A stretch of DNA of 64,000 nt from Lysobacter sp. (lineage in GTDB: Bacteria; Pseudomonadota; Gammaproteobacteria; Xanthomonadales; Xanthomonadaceae), in contig JABFRN010000001.1 in NCBI GenBank assembly GCA_013141175.1, positions 3,368,001 through 3,432,000 of the forward strand, read 5' to 3'. Numbering within the stretch: position 1 is the first letter of the stretch; each line of letters opens with the position of its first letter. The position numbers and the translations under genes are program-made. This document shows, piece after piece, positions 22,044 through 31,734 of the stretch. Under the pieces are notes generated by a model. The model did no database searches. It saw nothing but the letters and a program-made list of their open reading frames with translations, and had not been told where the DNA came from.

Positions 22044-23417
22044 TTGAACGTGATCGCTTCTTCCCCGGTGTCCGCCGGACACGACGACAGCCAGGCCCGG
22101 CTCGACCGCCTGTCCGATCTTGCCCGCAACCTGTTGGCCCGCGCCCGCGCCCAGGGCGCGACCCAGGCCGAGGTCAGCTGCGATGAAGACCGGGGCCTCA
22201 ACGTCAATGTGCGCATGGGTGCGGTCGAGAGCGTGGAGTCCACCCGCGACCGCTCCATCGGCGTCACGGTGTACTTCGGCCAGCGCAAGGGCAGCGCCAC
22301 CACCGCCGATCTGCGCCCGGAGAGTCTTGAAGCGACGGTCGCCCAGGCCTGCGCCATCGCCCGGCATACCGAAGACGACCCGGCCTCGGGCCTGGCCGAC
22401 GCGGGATTGATGGCGACCGACCCGCGCGAGTTCGACAGCTGGCACCCATCGACGATGGACGCCGACGAAGCGGTGGATCTTGCGCTGGCCTGCGAAGCCG
22501 CCGGTCGAGAAGCCGACCCCCGCATCGCCAATTCCGATGGCGCTTCGGTCTCCTGCGGACAGTCGGTCGGTGTCTACGCCAATTCGCACGGCTTCCTGGG
22601 TCGCGACCGCAATACCCACTACAGCATCAGCTGCGCGCTGATCGCCGGCGAAGGCGACGCGATGCAGCGCGACTACTGGTACAGCTTCGGGCTGGCCCGC
22701 GAGGATCTGGAATCGACCACGGCGATCGGTCGCCGCGCCGCCGAGCGCACGCTGGCGCGGATGGATCCACGTTCGCTCGCCACCGGCGAGATGCCGGTGC
22801 TGTTCCAGGCCGAAGTCGCGCGCTCGCTGGTCGGGCACCTGATCAACGCCATCTCCGGCAGCGCGCTTTATCGCCGTGCCAGTTTCCTGCTCGACAGCGT
22901 CGGCACGCCGGTGCTGCCCGACTGGTGCGCGATCCGCGAGCAGCCGTTCCTGATGCGCGGCCTGAGGTCCAGCGCGTTCGACGCCGAGGGCGTCGCCACG
23001 CGGGAGTCCGACCTGGTGCGCGACGGGATCCTCCAGCGCTACATGCTCGGCAGTTATTCCGCGCGCAGGCTGGGACTGCAGACCACCGCCAATGCAGGCG
23101 GCGTGCACAACCTCGATGTCGCCGCCAATGCCGGCGGCCTGCAGGACCTGATCCGCGGCATGGGCACCGGCCTGCTGGTGACCGAACTGATGGGGCAGGG
23201 CGTGAACGCCATTACCGGCGATTATTCGCGCGGTGCGGCGGGTTTCTACGTCGAGAACGGCGAGATCGCCTACCCCGTGGACGGCATCACCATCGCCGGC
23301 AATCTCAGGGGCATGCTCAGGAATATCGAGGCCATCGGTACGGATATCGACCCCCGGTCGTATATCCGGATGGGGTCGGTACTCCTCGGGCGGATGACCG
23401 TTGCCGGCGGATTTTGA
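22044..23417 (+). CDS. pmbA: TldE/PmbA metalloprotease partner
   Basis: 457 residues, homologous to TldD but lacking the HExxxH zinc site, as TldE subunits do. It forms the second half of the TldD-TldE protease. [19 protein letters not shown] and [16 protein letters not shown] are characteristic C-terminal blocks. The start is TTG at 22044, placed 7 nt after AGGA; a GTG follows two codons later. Only 17 nt separate it from the divergent darP start. Confidence 0.94.
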   Translation: MNVIASSPVSAGHDDSQARLDRLSDLARNLLARARAQGATQAEVSCDEDRGLNVNVRMGAVESVESTRDRSIGVTVYFGQRKGSATTADLRPESLEATVAQACAIARHTEDDPASGLADAGLMATDPREFDSWHPSTMDADEAVDLALACEAAGREADPRIANSDGASVSCGQSVGVYANSHGFLGRDRNTHYSISCALIAGEGDAMQRDYWYSFGLAREDLESTTAIGRRAAERTLARMDPRSLATGEMPVLFQAEVARSLVGHLINAISGSALYRRASFLLDSVGTPVLPDWCAIREQPFLMRGLRSSAFDAEGVATRESDLVRDGILQRYMLGSYSARRLGLQTTANAGGVHNLDVAANAGGLQDLIRGMGTGLLVTELMGQGVNAITGDYSRGAAGFYVENGEIAYPVDGITIAGNLRGMLRNIEAIGTDIDPRSYIRMGSVLLGRMTVAGGF

Positions 23418-23499
23418 CGTTTGTGTATGCTAGAGCCTGCCCGCGTCGCGGGCTGAAGTGTCACCGAACGCATCATCCGAACGTAATGGGGAATCAAAA

Positions 23500-23877
23500 A
23501 TGACCGATGGGAACGAATTCACCGCACCGCCGCCGGCACCGTCCGGGGCGCCCTCCGAAGACCAGAAGACACTTGCGCTGATCACGCACATCTCGGGCAT
23601 CGTCCTCGGCTTCATCGTCCCGCTGATCATCTGGCTGATCAACAAAGACCAGGCCGACAAGGGCTTCATCAACGATCAGGCGAAGGAAGCGCTGAATTTC
23701 CAGATCACGCTGCTCTTCGTCTATGTGATCGGCATCGTACTGACCATCATCCTGATCGGCGCGTTGATCAATATGGCCGCTTGGGTCGCTTGCGTGGTGC
23801 TGAGCATCATCGCCGGCGTGAAGGCGCACCAGGGCGAAGCCTACCGCTATCCGTTCGCGATCCGCCTGATCAAGTAA
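23500..23877 (+). CDS. DUF4870 small membrane protein
   Basis: 125 residues. A short proline-rich N-terminus precedes LALITHISGIVLGFIVPLIIW, then DKGFINDQAKEALNFQIT, the DUF4870 signature, and two further hydrophobic helices; it ends YRYPFAIRLIK. Function unknown. The ATG at 23500 has GGGGA upstream; a more distal start is not supported. It is followed by a strong terminator. A paralogue lies at 26765. Confidence 0.9.
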   Translation: MTDGNEFTAPPPAPSGAPSEDQKTLALITHISGIVLGFIVPLIIWLINKDQADKGFINDQAKEALNFQITLLFVYVIGIVLTIILIGALINMAAWVACVVLSIIAGVKAHQGEAYRYPFAIRLIK

Positions 23878-23900
23878 TCGTCCGATCCAGCGGTTCCTGC

Positions 23901-23941
23901 ATAAGCCCCGGCGCGTTCTTCGCGCCGGGGCTTATGCTTTT
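23901..23941 (+). terminator. Strong rho-independent terminator
   Basis: A perfect 15-bp stem (23901-23915 with 23921-23935), 5-nt loop TTCTT, then GCTTTT. It ends the DUF4870 transcript and may insulate it from the DUF1800 gene. Confidence 0.88.
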
Positions 23942-24013
23942 CCGGGCCATCGGTGTCAACCATCCATGCTTCCAGGCGTTCCCGGTGAGGTCTTCCGGAC
24001 CCTGGCGCATGAC

Positions 24014-25465
24014 ATGACGAATCCAGCGACAACCGCAGCCGTCAACCGTTTCGGTCTGGGTGCGATGCCGGGCGAGCTCGCCCGGGCGGGCGATGCGCGC
24101 GGCTGGCTGCAGGCGCAGTTGCGGGCGAAGCCCGATCTCGCGGCGTTCGCGAACCTGCCGGACAGTCTCGAGATCATCCAGCGCCAGACCGAGTACCGCC
24201 AGCAGCGCCGTCGCGCGCGCAATGAGGCCGGCAAGGGGCCAGGCAAAGCTGCCGACGCCGCGATGGCGCAGGAGATGCCGGCCAATCCTGCCGGCAACGA
24301 CATCGAACCCACGTCGCTACAACAGGCGCTGCGCCGCGATGCGATGGCCGATCTCGCGTTGCGCTATCGGGTCGCCGCGACCACGACAACGCCGTTCGTC
24401 GAACGCCTGGTGCATTTCTGGTCGAATCACTTCGCGATTTCGATCGACAAGAACAGCGCGCGATTGCTCGCCGCGCCGATGGAGCGCGAAGCGATCCGGC
24501 CGCATGTGCTGGGCCGCTTCTCCGAGCTGCTGGCGGCGGTGGAAACCCATCCGGGCATGCTGCTGTACCTCGACAATGCCGCTTCGGTCGGCGACGACTC
24601 GATGCTGGCGCAGCGCGCCGAGCGCCGCGACGCCAAGCGCAAGCTCGGTGTCAACGAGAATCTGGCGCGCGAAATCCTCGAATTGCACACCCTGGGCGTC
24701 GATGGCGGTTACGCGCAGCAGGATGTGATCGAACTGGCGAAAGCGATCACCGGCTGGGGTACGCCGCTGCGCCGCGATCTGCGGAATCCGCAAGGGTCGG
24801 CGTTCGTATTCCGACCCGGCGCGCACGAACCCGGCGCGCGCAGCGTGCTCGGAAAGCGCTATGCGGAAGGCGGCGAGGCGCAGGGCCGCGCGATCCTGCG
24901 CGACCTTGCCGTGCATCCGGCGACCGCGCGCCATCTCAGTCTGAAACTCGCGCGTCACTTCGTTTCCGATACGCCGTCACCGGCGCTGGTCGAGCGTATG
25001 GCGGCAGCGTTCCTGCGCAGCGATGGATCGCTGCCGGCGCTGTACCGCGCGATGATCGACGACGATGCCGCGTGGTCGGACGATGCGCGCAAATTCAAGA
25101 CGCCCGAAGATTTCGTGGTCTCGGCGATGCGTGCCGGCGGACTGCGGATCGATCGTCGGCCGCTGATCCTGATGCGCCTGTTGCAGCAGCTCGGACAGCC
25201 GACCTTCACCCCGCGCTCGCCAGCGGGTTTTCCCGATACCGCCGCCGATTGGGCCAGCGGCGACGCGCTGCGCAAGCGCGTGCAGGCGTCCGGCGTACTC
25301 GCGGAACAACTTGCGACCACGCGCAAGCCGGTCGAGCTTGCGGCGGACGTGCTGGGTTCCGAGGCGGTGCAGGGCCCGTTCGCTGAGCTGCTGCGTCGTG
25401 CCGGCTCGCCGCAGGAAGGTTTCGCGGTGTTGTTTTCCAGCCCTGCCTTCCAGTGGAGAGTGTGA
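24014..25465 (+). CDS. DUF1800-family protein
   Basis: 483 residues. NRFGLGAMPGE at the N-terminus, FWSNHFAI, and NENLAREILELHTLGVDGGYAQQDV with TGW in the middle are the DUF1800 hallmarks. Its function is unknown, but in many bacteria it is encoded directly before a DUF1501 protein, as here (1-nt overlap). Unlike its partner it shows no obvious N-terminal signal peptide. The ATG at 24014 is chosen by homology; no strong ribosome-binding site is visible. Confidence 0.9.
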   Translation: MTNPATTAAVNRFGLGAMPGELARAGDARGWLQAQLRAKPDLAAFANLPDSLEIIQRQTEYRQQRRRARNEAGKGPGKAADAAMAQEMPANPAGNDIEPTSLQQALRRDAMADLALRYRVAATTTTPFVERLVHFWSNHFAISIDKNSARLLAAPMEREAIRPHVLGRFSELLAAVETHPGMLLYLDNAASVGDDSMLAQRAERRDAKRKLGVNENLAREILELHTLGVDGGYAQQDVIELAKAITGWGTPLRRDLRNPQGSAFVFRPGAHEPGARSVLGKRYAEGGEAQGRAILRDLAVHPATARHLSLKLARHFVSDTPSPALVERMAAAFLRSDGSLPALYRAMIDDDAAWSDDARKFKTPEDFVVSAMRAGGLRIDRRPLILMRLLQQLGQPTFTPRSPAGFPDTAADWASGDALRKRVQASGVLAEQLATTRKPVELAADVLGSEAVQGPFAELLRRAGSPQEGFAVLFSSPAFQWRV

Positions 25466-26628
25466 TGACGATGCCCTCGATCACCCGTCGCCGATTCCTC
25501 GCCGCGCTCGGCGGTACCGCCATGCTGACGCTGTGGCCCGGTCTGTCGCCGGCCGCATCGGGCGGGCAGACGCGGCTGGTGGTGGTGCTGCTGCGCGGCG
25601 CGATGGACGGCCTGCACCTGCTGCCGCCGCGCGACGATGCCGATTATCTGCGCGCGCGCGGCGAACTCGCGGTGCGCGATGCGTTGACGCTGGACGGCGG
25701 TTTCGGCCTGCATCCCAAAATGGTTTTCGCGCACCAGCTTTATCGCGAGAAGCAATTGCTGCCGCTGGTCGCGGTGGCGCCGCCGTACCAGCGGCGTTCG
25801 CATTTCGATGCGCAGGATTGTCTCGAGAACGGCACCGCAGCGCCCGGCGGCGCGCGCGACGGCTGGATCGGCCGCTGCATCCAGAGCATGGCGTCGTCCG
25901 AGGGCGTCGCCATCGCCCAGGTCATGCCGCTGGCGATGCGCGGTTCCGAGCGCACCGGGATCTGGTCGCCGCCGCTGCCGCGCGACCTGCCCGATGCCCT
26001 GATGCAGCAGCTGCAGCCCCTGTATGCGGCCGATACGCGGCTCGCACCGGCGTTCGCGGATGCGATGGCGGTGGCTGCGACCGAGATGGGCGACGCGCAG
26101 GGCAAGAATGGGCGCGGTGCGTTCCGTTTGCCGGACGCGATGGCCGCAGCCGCCAAGCGCATGCGCGGCCCGGATGCCGCGCGCATCGCGTTCGTCGAGG
26201 ACAGCGGCTGGGATACGCATCGTGGCCAGCAGCTCGCGCTCGATCGCAAGTTCGCCGAACTCGACGCCGGCCTGCGCGCGATCCGGGATGGCCTCGCCGA
26301 CGAATGGAGCCGCACGGCGGTCGTCGTGGTTACGGAATTCGGCCGTACCGTGGCGACCAACGGCAGCGCCGGCACCGATCACGGCGTCGGTGGCGTGTCG
26401 TTGCTGGCGGGCGGTGCGGTGCGCGGTGGGCGGGTCGGCGGCGATTGGCCCGGGCTCGCTGCCGGCGCGTTGCTGGAAGGCCGTGATCTGCGTCCGACCA
26501 CCGATATGCGCGCGTTGTTCAAGGGCCTGCTCGCCGGGCATCTGGCGGTGCCGGAATCCGCGCTGGAGACGCGGATATTCCCCGACAGCCGCGCCGTCCG
26601 GCCACTGGAGGGCCTGCTGCGCGGTTGA
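25465..26628 (+). CDS. DUF1501-family protein with Tat signal
   Basis: 387 residues. The N-terminus ITRRRFLAALGG is a twin-arginine signal followed by a hydrophobic stretch, so the protein is probably exported folded. LVVVLLRGAMDGLHLLPP and VVVVTEFGRT are DUF1501 motifs; the fold resembles the alkaline phosphatase/sulfatase group. GGAGAG sits 4 nt before the ATG, which overlaps the stop of the DUF1800 gene. An in-frame GTG at 25453 is the alternative. Confidence 0.9.
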   Translation: MTMPSITRRRFLAALGGTAMLTLWPGLSPAASGGQTRLVVVLLRGAMDGLHLLPPRDDADYLRARGELAVRDALTLDGGFGLHPKMVFAHQLYREKQLLPLVAVAPPYQRRSHFDAQDCLENGTAAPGGARDGWIGRCIQSMASSEGVAIAQVMPLAMRGSERTGIWSPPLPRDLPDALMQQLQPLYAADTRLAPAFADAMAVAATEMGDAQGKNGRGAFRLPDAMAAAAKRMRGPDAARIAFVEDSGWDTHRGQQLALDRKFAELDAGLRAIRDGLADEWSRTAVVVVTEFGRTVATNGSAGTDHGVGGVSLLAGGAVRGGRVGGDWPGLAAGALLEGRDLRPTTDMRALFKGLLAGHLAVPESALETRIFPDSRAVRPLEGLLRG

Positions 26629-26764
26629 GACGAGCGCCGCGCCATCGAGGTGCCGCGCGTATGTCTTTCGTTGGCTTGTTTACGCCTGCGGATGCCTCAT
26701 CTTGTGCATGCGCCGGACGGTTCCGGACGCGCATTCCAAAGGTCCGCTTTGGGAGGATTCCGCC

Positions 26765-27172
26765 ATGAACGACACCCTGAACACCACCGACACCGTTTCG
26801 GATATCGCCTCCAGCGACCGCAACTGGGCCGCAGGCGCGCATCTGGCCGCCTTGGTCGCCGCTTTCGCGACGTCGTGGTTCGCCGGTATCGCCGGTGCGG
26901 TCGGCGCGCTGGTTGTGTGGCTGCTGGTGCGCGACCGTTCCAGCTTCGCGGCCACGCACGCGAAGGAAGCGCTGAACTTCAACGTCAGCATGTTCCTGTA
27001 CGCGGTCGCCAGCATCGTGCTGGTCGTGTTCACGCTCGGCCTCGGGCTGCTGATCGCGGTGCCGCTGTGGATCGCGCTGGCGATCGCGTGGGTCGTGTTG
27101 ACCATCGTCGCTGCGGTCAAAGCCTATGACGGCGAGATGTATCGGTATCCGCTGACGATCCGGTTGTTCTGA
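26765..27172 (+). CDS. DUF4870 small membrane protein (second copy)
   Basis: 135 residues with three or four hydrophobic segments and the core SFAATHAKEALNFNVSMFLY, parallel to the copy at 23500; it also ends YRYPLTIRLF. Start ATG has GGGAGG at good spacing. Function unknown. The two DUF4870 genes flank the DUF1800/DUF1501 pair in the same orientation but differ too much to be a recent duplication. Confidence 0.9.
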   Translation: MNDTLNTTDTVSDIASSDRNWAAGAHLAALVAAFATSWFAGIAGAVGALVVWLLVRDRSSFAATHAKEALNFNVSMFLYAVASIVLVVFTLGLGLLIAVPLWIALAIAWVVLTIVAAVKAYDGEMYRYPLTIRLF

Positions 27173-27198
27173 ATCCCGCCGCTCCGCCGAAAACAAAA

Positions 27199-27304
27199 GT
27201 CATCCCGAACGAGGGCGAAGCCCGAGGAGGGATCTGCTGTTGCTTGTCGAAATCAAGAAGCACAAGCAGGTCCCTCCGTCCGCTGTGCGGACGTTCGGGA
27301 TGAC
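27199..27304. repeat. GTCATCCCGA inverted-repeat element, copy A
   Basis: 106-bp element with 13-bp perfect terminal inverted repeats (27199-27211 and 27292-27304). Inner sequence is nearly the same as copy B 200 bp downstream. A-rich and T-rich runs lie just outside both ends, so it could terminate transcription in either direction. It encodes no protein. Confidence 0.9.
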
Positions 27305-27406
27305 AGATTTTTTCCGTAGAGCGGGCTGACCGGCCAATCGGCTCTTGAAAATCAGCCCGTTGGCTCGGTCACGAAGCGATGAGCACCAGGCGCTATGAAA
27401 AACCAA

Positions 27407-27511
27407 GTCATCCCGAACGAGGGCGAAGCCCGAGGAAGGGTCTGCTGTTGCTCGATCATGGACGAAGCAGAAGCAGGTCCCTCCGTCCGCTGCGCGGACG
27501 TTCGGGATGAC
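27407..27511. repeat. GTCATCCCGA inverted-repeat element, copy B
   Basis: 105-bp element in the same orientation as copy A, ends 27407-27419 and 27499-27511, and followed by a T-run. Between the copies (27322-27329 with 27352-27359) there is a further 8-bp stem. It lies immediately downstream of ispA on the minus strand. Confidence 0.9.
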
Positions 27512-27536
27512 AGATGTTTTTTTCTCGCTCGCCGCT

Positions 27537-28466
27537 TCAGCGGTCGCGTTCGATCACCTGTCGCGCCAGCGCGGCGAGCAGCGCGGCGCCATCGCCGAAT
27601 GGCGCCAGCGCCGTGTGCATGACGTCGGCGAGTGCCGACAGTCGCGCGCGCGAGGCGTCGATGCCCAGCAGCGCCGGAAAAGTGGCTTTGTTCTGCGCGA
27701 GATCCTTGCCGGCGGTCTTGCCCAGCGTCGTGCTGTCGCTTTCGATGTCGAGCAGATCGTCGCGGATCTGGAACGCCAGGCCGAGCGCTTCGGCGTAGCG
27801 GTCGAGCGCAATGGATGCGGTGTCGTCGGCATGGCCGGCGATCGCGCCCAGGCGCACCGCGCATCGCAGCAGCGCGCCGGTTTTCAGCGCGTGCAGCCGC
27901 TGCAGTTCATGCAGCGAAATATCGCCGCCCCGGCCGGTCGCATCGATATCGAACGCCTGGCCGCCGCACATGCCGGCGGCACCGCTGGCGCAGGCGAGTT
28001 CGCGCACCATCGCGATCCGCGCGTCGGCCGGCAGCGGTGCGTCGGCGAGTTGCTGGAACGCCAGCGACTGCAGCGCGTCGCCGGCGAGGATCGCGGTCGC
28101 TTCGTCGAAAGCGACATGCACGGTGGGCTGGCCGCGACGCAGGGCATCGTCGTCCATCGCCGGCAGGTCGTCGTGGACCAGCGAATACGCATGGACCAGT
28201 TCGACCGCGCTGGCGGGGGCATCGAGTACGGCAACGTCAGCGCCGAGCAGATCGCCGGTGGCGTAGACCAGCATCGGGCGCATGCGCTTGCCGCCGAGCA
28301 GCGTGGCGTGGCGCATGGCGGCCTGCAGCCGCGAATCGTGGAGGGTGTGGTCGAGCAGTGCGCGTTCGAGCGCGGCGTCGACGCGTTGCCGCCAGTCTGG
28401 GAAGGCGGTGCTCGCGGAGGTCGGGGCGCGGATCGTGATGCGATTGGCCGAAAGCGGATCAGCCAT
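27537..28466 (-). CDS. ispA: Farnesyl diphosphate synthase / short-chain polyprenyl synthetase
   Basis: 309 residues. It condenses isopentenyl diphosphate with allylic diphosphates to make farnesyl diphosphate. The first Asp-rich motif is DDLPAMD (D99-D105) and the second DDLLD begins at D236; GGKRMRP binds IPP. It overlaps xseB by 8 nt. The xseB-ispA order is standard; dxs, which often follows, is not here. The C-terminal side meets the inverted-repeat element. Confidence 0.95.
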   Translation of the reverse strand: MADPLSANRITIRAPTSASTAFPDWRQRVDAALERALLDHTLHDSRLQAAMRHATLLGGKRMRPMLVYATGDLLGADVAVLDAPASAVELVHAYSLVHDDLPAMDDDALRRGQPTVHVAFDEATAILAGDALQSLAFQQLADAPLPADARIAMVRELACASGAAGMCGGQAFDIDATGRGGDISLHELQRLHALKTGALLRCAVRLGAIAGHADDTASIALDRYAEALGLAFQIRDDLLDIESDSTTLGKTAGKDLAQNKATFPALLGIDASRARLSALADVMHTALAPFGDGAALLAALARQVIERDR

Positions 28467-28746
28467 GGTCGCTGGCGGTATCGCCGAAGGGTTCAGCCGT
28501 ATCGGGCTGTTCCGGATCGCTGAGCAGGCGCACGCGCAGTTCGGCCTGTTCGAGGGCCTGCTGGCAACGACGGTAAAGGCCGACGCCGCGTTCGTAGGCG
28601 GCGAGGGAATCTTCCAGGCTCATCTGCCCTTGTTCCATCTTCTCGACCAGATGCTCGAGCGCATCGAGCGACTGCTCGAAGTTCGCCACGGGCGAGTCGA
28701 TCCGGGACGGGTCTGCAGTGCTGTCGGACGCGGTCTTTTTGGCCAT
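28459..28746 (-). CDS. xseB: Exodeoxyribonuclease VII small subunit
   Basis: 95 residues with the family core [39 protein letters not shown]. XseB joins XseA to make exonuclease VII, which degrades single-stranded DNA from both ends. It has a longer acidic C-terminal tail than usual, which overlaps the ispA start. Confidence 0.95.
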   Translation of the reverse strand: MAKKTASDSTADPSRIDSPVANFEQSLDALEHLVEKMEQGQMSLEDSLAAYERGVGLYRRCQQALEQAELRVRLLSDPEQPDTAEPFGDTASDHG

Positions 28747-28771
28747 GGCGCGAGTGTAAGCCTTCGCGGTT

Positions 28772-30103
28772 TCAGCCGACAGGGGCCGGTCGCCGCGTCC
28801 ATACCAGCCGTGCGCCCTGCGACTGCATCCAGTGTTCGAATCCGGCCGAACGGAGGCGGTCGGCCACGGCGAGCAGAATGCCGTTTTCGCCGGTGCTGAT
28901 CAGCGGCATGCGCGCGCGTTCCCAGGGCGGGATGCCCTGTTCCTGCAGGACATGCTTGAGCGTGTGATGGTGTTCGCCGCGATCCGGCAGCAGGATGCGT
29001 TCGCCGCCGCGCCGCGCATGCACGAGCAGGGGCGAGGGGAAGCCGGAGGCACCAGCCAATTCCAGGCTGTCGCCATTGGGCAATGTCAGCATCGCGCATC
29101 CATCCCAGCGGCAGGACCATGCGGGATCGAGTGCGCGTCCGGTCTCGATCGCGTACAGGCCATCGCGCCAGCGCCGGATTTCCACGCTATGCCAGGCGAA
29201 GCTCGGCATGCGGTCGCGGGCAGCGCGGTCGGCTTCGATGCCGAGCAGATCGGTGTCGATCCGTGCGATGCCTTTCGCAGGCAGCGGCGGCCAGTCGAGG
29301 CTTGCGACCCAGTGTCGCAGCACCCGGGCACGGCGCGCGGCCGGCAAATCCCGCAGGGCAGGTACCGACAGCGCTGCGCCATTCCCATCGCGAACCGCCG
29401 CGAGCGTCCGGGCGTCCTGTTCGCTCAACAGCGCACTGCTCTGCGCAGCCAGCATCGCGGCGCGCGCGAACGCGGCATCCGCATCGGGCCAGCGTTCGCG
29501 CAGCATCGGAAGCACCCGGTGGCGCAGGAAATTGCGATCGAGCGCAATGTCGGCATTGCTGGAATCTTCGATCCAGGCCAGCGACCGCGCCCGCGCATGG
29601 GACAACAACGCCGCACGCGGCGTATCGAGCAGTGGCCGCCACATCCACCCGGCGGCGAAATGCCGCCACGGCCGCATCGAGGCCAGACCATCGGGGCCGG
29701 AGGCGCGGAGGGCGCGCAGCAGGAAAGTCTCGGCCTGGTCGTCGCGATGCTGCGCCAGTGCGAGCGTCTCTCCCGTGCGCAGAGTGCGCGCGAAGACTTC
29801 GCGCCGCGCATGCCGTGCCGCGGCTTCCGGGCCCAGGCCGCTATCGCGTTCGACCGTGACCCGCACGATGTCGCAGTCGATGCCCAGATCGGCGCAGACC
29901 CGTAGGCAATGCGCTGCCCAGAGATCGGCGTCGGGCCGCAGCCCGTGGTGGACATGGAGCGCGCGCAAACCATGCGCGCGGATCGCGGCGTCGTCCGCCA
30001 GAAGATGCAGCAGCACGCTCGAATCCACGCCGCCGCTGTAGGCGACCAGCACGGCCGACGATACGTCCGGGGCGATCAGGCGGATAGGCGGCGGGGGAGG
30101 CAT
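28772..30103 (-). CDS. tilS: tRNA(Ile)-lysidine synthase
   Basis: 443 residues. TilS adds lysine to C34 of the CAU-anticodon tRNA-Ile so that it reads AUA. SGGVDS near residue 24 is the N-type ATP pyrophosphatase loop; [11 protein letters not shown] and [14 protein letters not shown] complete the catalytic domain; the C-terminal domain contains [20 protein letters not shown] proline run precedes the core. It lies 25 nt upstream of xseB on the same strand. Confidence 0.95.
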   Translation of the reverse strand: MPPPPPIRLIAPDVSSAVLVAYSGGVDSSVLLHLLADDAAIRAHGLRALHVHHGLRPDADLWAAHCLRVCADLGIDCDIVRVTVERDSGLGPEAAARHARREVFARTLRTGETLALAQHRDDQAETFLLRALRASGPDGLASMRPWRHFAAGWMWRPLLDTPRAALLSHARARSLAWIEDSSNADIALDRNFLRHRVLPMLRERWPDADAAFARAAMLAAQSSALLSEQDARTLAAVRDGNGAALSVPALRDLPAARRARVLRHWVASLDWPPLPAKGIARIDTDLLGIEADRAARDRMPSFAWHSVEIRRWRDGLYAIETGRALDPAWSCRWDGCAMLTLPNGDSLELAGASGFPSPLLVHARRGGERILLPDRGEHHHTLKHVLQEQGIPPWERARMPLISTGENGILLAVADRLRSAGFEHWMQSQGARLVWTRRPAPVG

Positions 30104-30166
30104 GCCGTCATGCTAACGGCTGGCGATGCGGGTGAGCGGCGATCGTCAGGCCCGGCCTGGATCGTG

Positions 30167-30205
30167 TTCATGTGCATCCGGTTCACATGAATCCGTTTCA
30201 CGTGG
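30167..30205. repeat. Degenerate 15-bp tandem repeat
   Basis: TTCATGTGCATCCGG (30167), TTCACATGAATCCGT (30182) and TTCACGTGG (30197) are two and a half imperfect 15-bp units that run across the stop codon of the TPR gene. Confidence 0.5.
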
Positions 30206-30935
30206 CTTCGCGGGTCGCGATGTCGATCCATTCGCGTTGCTCGCGCTGGTAATACTTCGGTGCCACCCGCGAGCGTTTCAACACCGTATTGAAGATATCG
30301 GACGCCTGTGTCGCGCGGCCTTCGCGCTTGAGCAACAGGCCAAAGCGCACGCGGGCTTCCTCGCCCGGGAAACCCGCCACCAGCGCCTCGTATTCGTGGA
30401 TCGCCCCCGGGATATCGCCCAAAGCCTCCAGGCAGCGCGCATAGAGCAGATGGCCGTCGTCGGACCGGAAGTCCGGGTTGGCGGCGATCAGATCGTCCAG
30501 CGTCTGCCGCGCGTCGGTGTTGAGATTGAGGGCGAACTGGGAGCGGGCCAGGCCGAGCATCAATTCGGGGTCGGTCGCGTACAGGCCGCGCAGGCCGGAT
30601 CGATACAGTTCCGCCGCCTGCTGGTAGTCGCCGCTGTTGAAGCTTTCCTGGGCCAGCCGGCGGCGGTTGTCGAGGGTGTCGGCCACGTCGAGCTGGCGCG
30701 TGGCCTCGCGTTTTCGCCGTTCGGGATCGATGCGGTCCTGTGCCCCGCGCAGGGCGCGTCTGGCGGTCCTGTTCTGCCCCAGCCCCGGCAGTACTTCCGC
30801 AATCAAATACGCGGCGATCGCGATGTAGGAACCGATGAACAGCAGAAAGATCCAGTACATCGGCCGGCCGGTACGTACCACATGCACCACGCACCCGATC
30901 TGCAGGATCGCGGACAGAATCAGCAACGGATGCAT
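30198..30935 (-). CDS. Membrane-anchored tetratricopeptide protein
   Basis: 245 residues from the ATG with GGGGAAG upstream; an ATG ten codons earlier is possible. Two N-terminal hydrophobic helices ([17 protein letters not shown] and [19 protein letters not shown]) resemble the PLDc_N anchor of phospholipase-D-like proteins. A basic linker and then TPR repeats follow ([32 protein letters not shown]). Probably a cytoplasm-facing protein-interaction scaffold; no partner can be named. Confidence 0.8.
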   Translation of the reverse strand: MHPLLILSAILQIGCVVHVVRTGRPMYWIFLLFIGSYIAIAAYLIAEVLPGLGQNRTARRALRGAQDRIDPERRKREATRQLDVADTLDNRRRLAQESFNSGDYQQAAELYRSGLRGLYATDPELMLGLARSQFALNLNTDARQTLDDLIAANPDFRSDDGHLLYARCLEALGDIPGAIHEYEALVAGFPGEEARVRFGLLLKREGRATQASDIFNTVLKRSRVAPKYYQREQREWIDIATREAT

Positions 30936-31065
30936 CGGCTTCCCCGGCCAGCGTGCCATGCGCACGCGATCGACCCAGTGTAGTCAGGCCGGTGCGGGTG
31001 CTCAACCTGTTGGCCGGCCTGTTATGGTTTGCGTCGATGACGCGCCGTGGAGCCATCGAGCGACG

Positions 31066-31734
31066 ATGCACAACCATTCGACCATCGCCCTGCCTCCGAT
31101 GCCGGAGATGACCGACGATGAGCGCGTCGCCGCCGCTTGCGCGTTCGCCGACGATCTCGCCCGCCGCCGCACCGTCCGCGATTACGCGCCGACGCAGGTG
31201 CCGCGTGCAATCATCGAGCATTGCCTGCGTGCCGCCGGTAGTGCGCCCAGTGGTGCCAACCAGCAGCCGTGGCGCTTCGTCGCGGTGCAGGATGCGCGGA
31301 TCAAGCGCCGCATCCGCGAAGCCGCCGAGGCCGAGGAGCGGGAGTTCTACGCGCATCGTGCACCGGAGGAATGGCTCGGTGCGCTTGCGCCGCTGGGCAC
31401 GGATGCCGACAAACCCTTCCTCGAAACCGCACCTTGGCTGATCGGCATTTTTTACGAGCGCTTCGGTATCGACGCCGCCGATCGCAAGGTCAAACGCTAT
31501 TACCCGCATGAATCGGTGGGAATCGCCACGGGCATGCTGATCGCCGCGCTGCATCGGGCAGGGCTGGCCACCTTGACCCACACCCCAAGTCCGATGGGGT
31601 TTCTGAACGATATCCTCGGCCGGCCGAAGAACGAAATGGCCTATCTGCTGCTGGTCGTCGGCCATCCCGTCGCCGACTGTCGGGTGCCGGACATCCAGCG
31701 TTTCGCGCTCGACGACTACGCGAGTTTTGTCTGA
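31066..31734 (+). CDS. Nitroreductase-family flavoenzyme
   Basis: 222 residues. [13 protein letters not shown] and [18 protein letters not shown] are the FMN-binding signatures of the nitroreductase superfamily, and [20 protein letters not shown] is the dimer/FMN helix. The sequence looks closest to the iodotyrosine-deiodinase/BluB-like branch. Its stop overlaps the ATG of the acetyltransferase gene (TGATG), which in turn overlaps the methyltransferase, so all three are probably translated together. Substrate unknown. Start is uncertain; an ATG at 31024 is in frame. Confidence 0.88.
   Translation: MHNHSTIALPPMPEMTDDERVAAACAFADDLARRRTVRDYAPTQVPRAIIEHCLRAAGSAPSGANQQPWRFVAVQDARIKRRIREAAEAEEREFYAHRAPEEWLGALAPLGTDADKPFLETAPWLIGIFYERFGIDAADRKVKRYYPHESVGIATGMLIAALHRAGLATLTHTPSPMGFLNDILGRPKNEMAYLLLVVGHPVADCRVPDIQRFALDDYASFV

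Noticed and set aside
27199-27511. CRISPR-like array
   Set aside because: There are only two ~105-bp copies with inverted ends; no short regular repeats or spacers and no cas genes.
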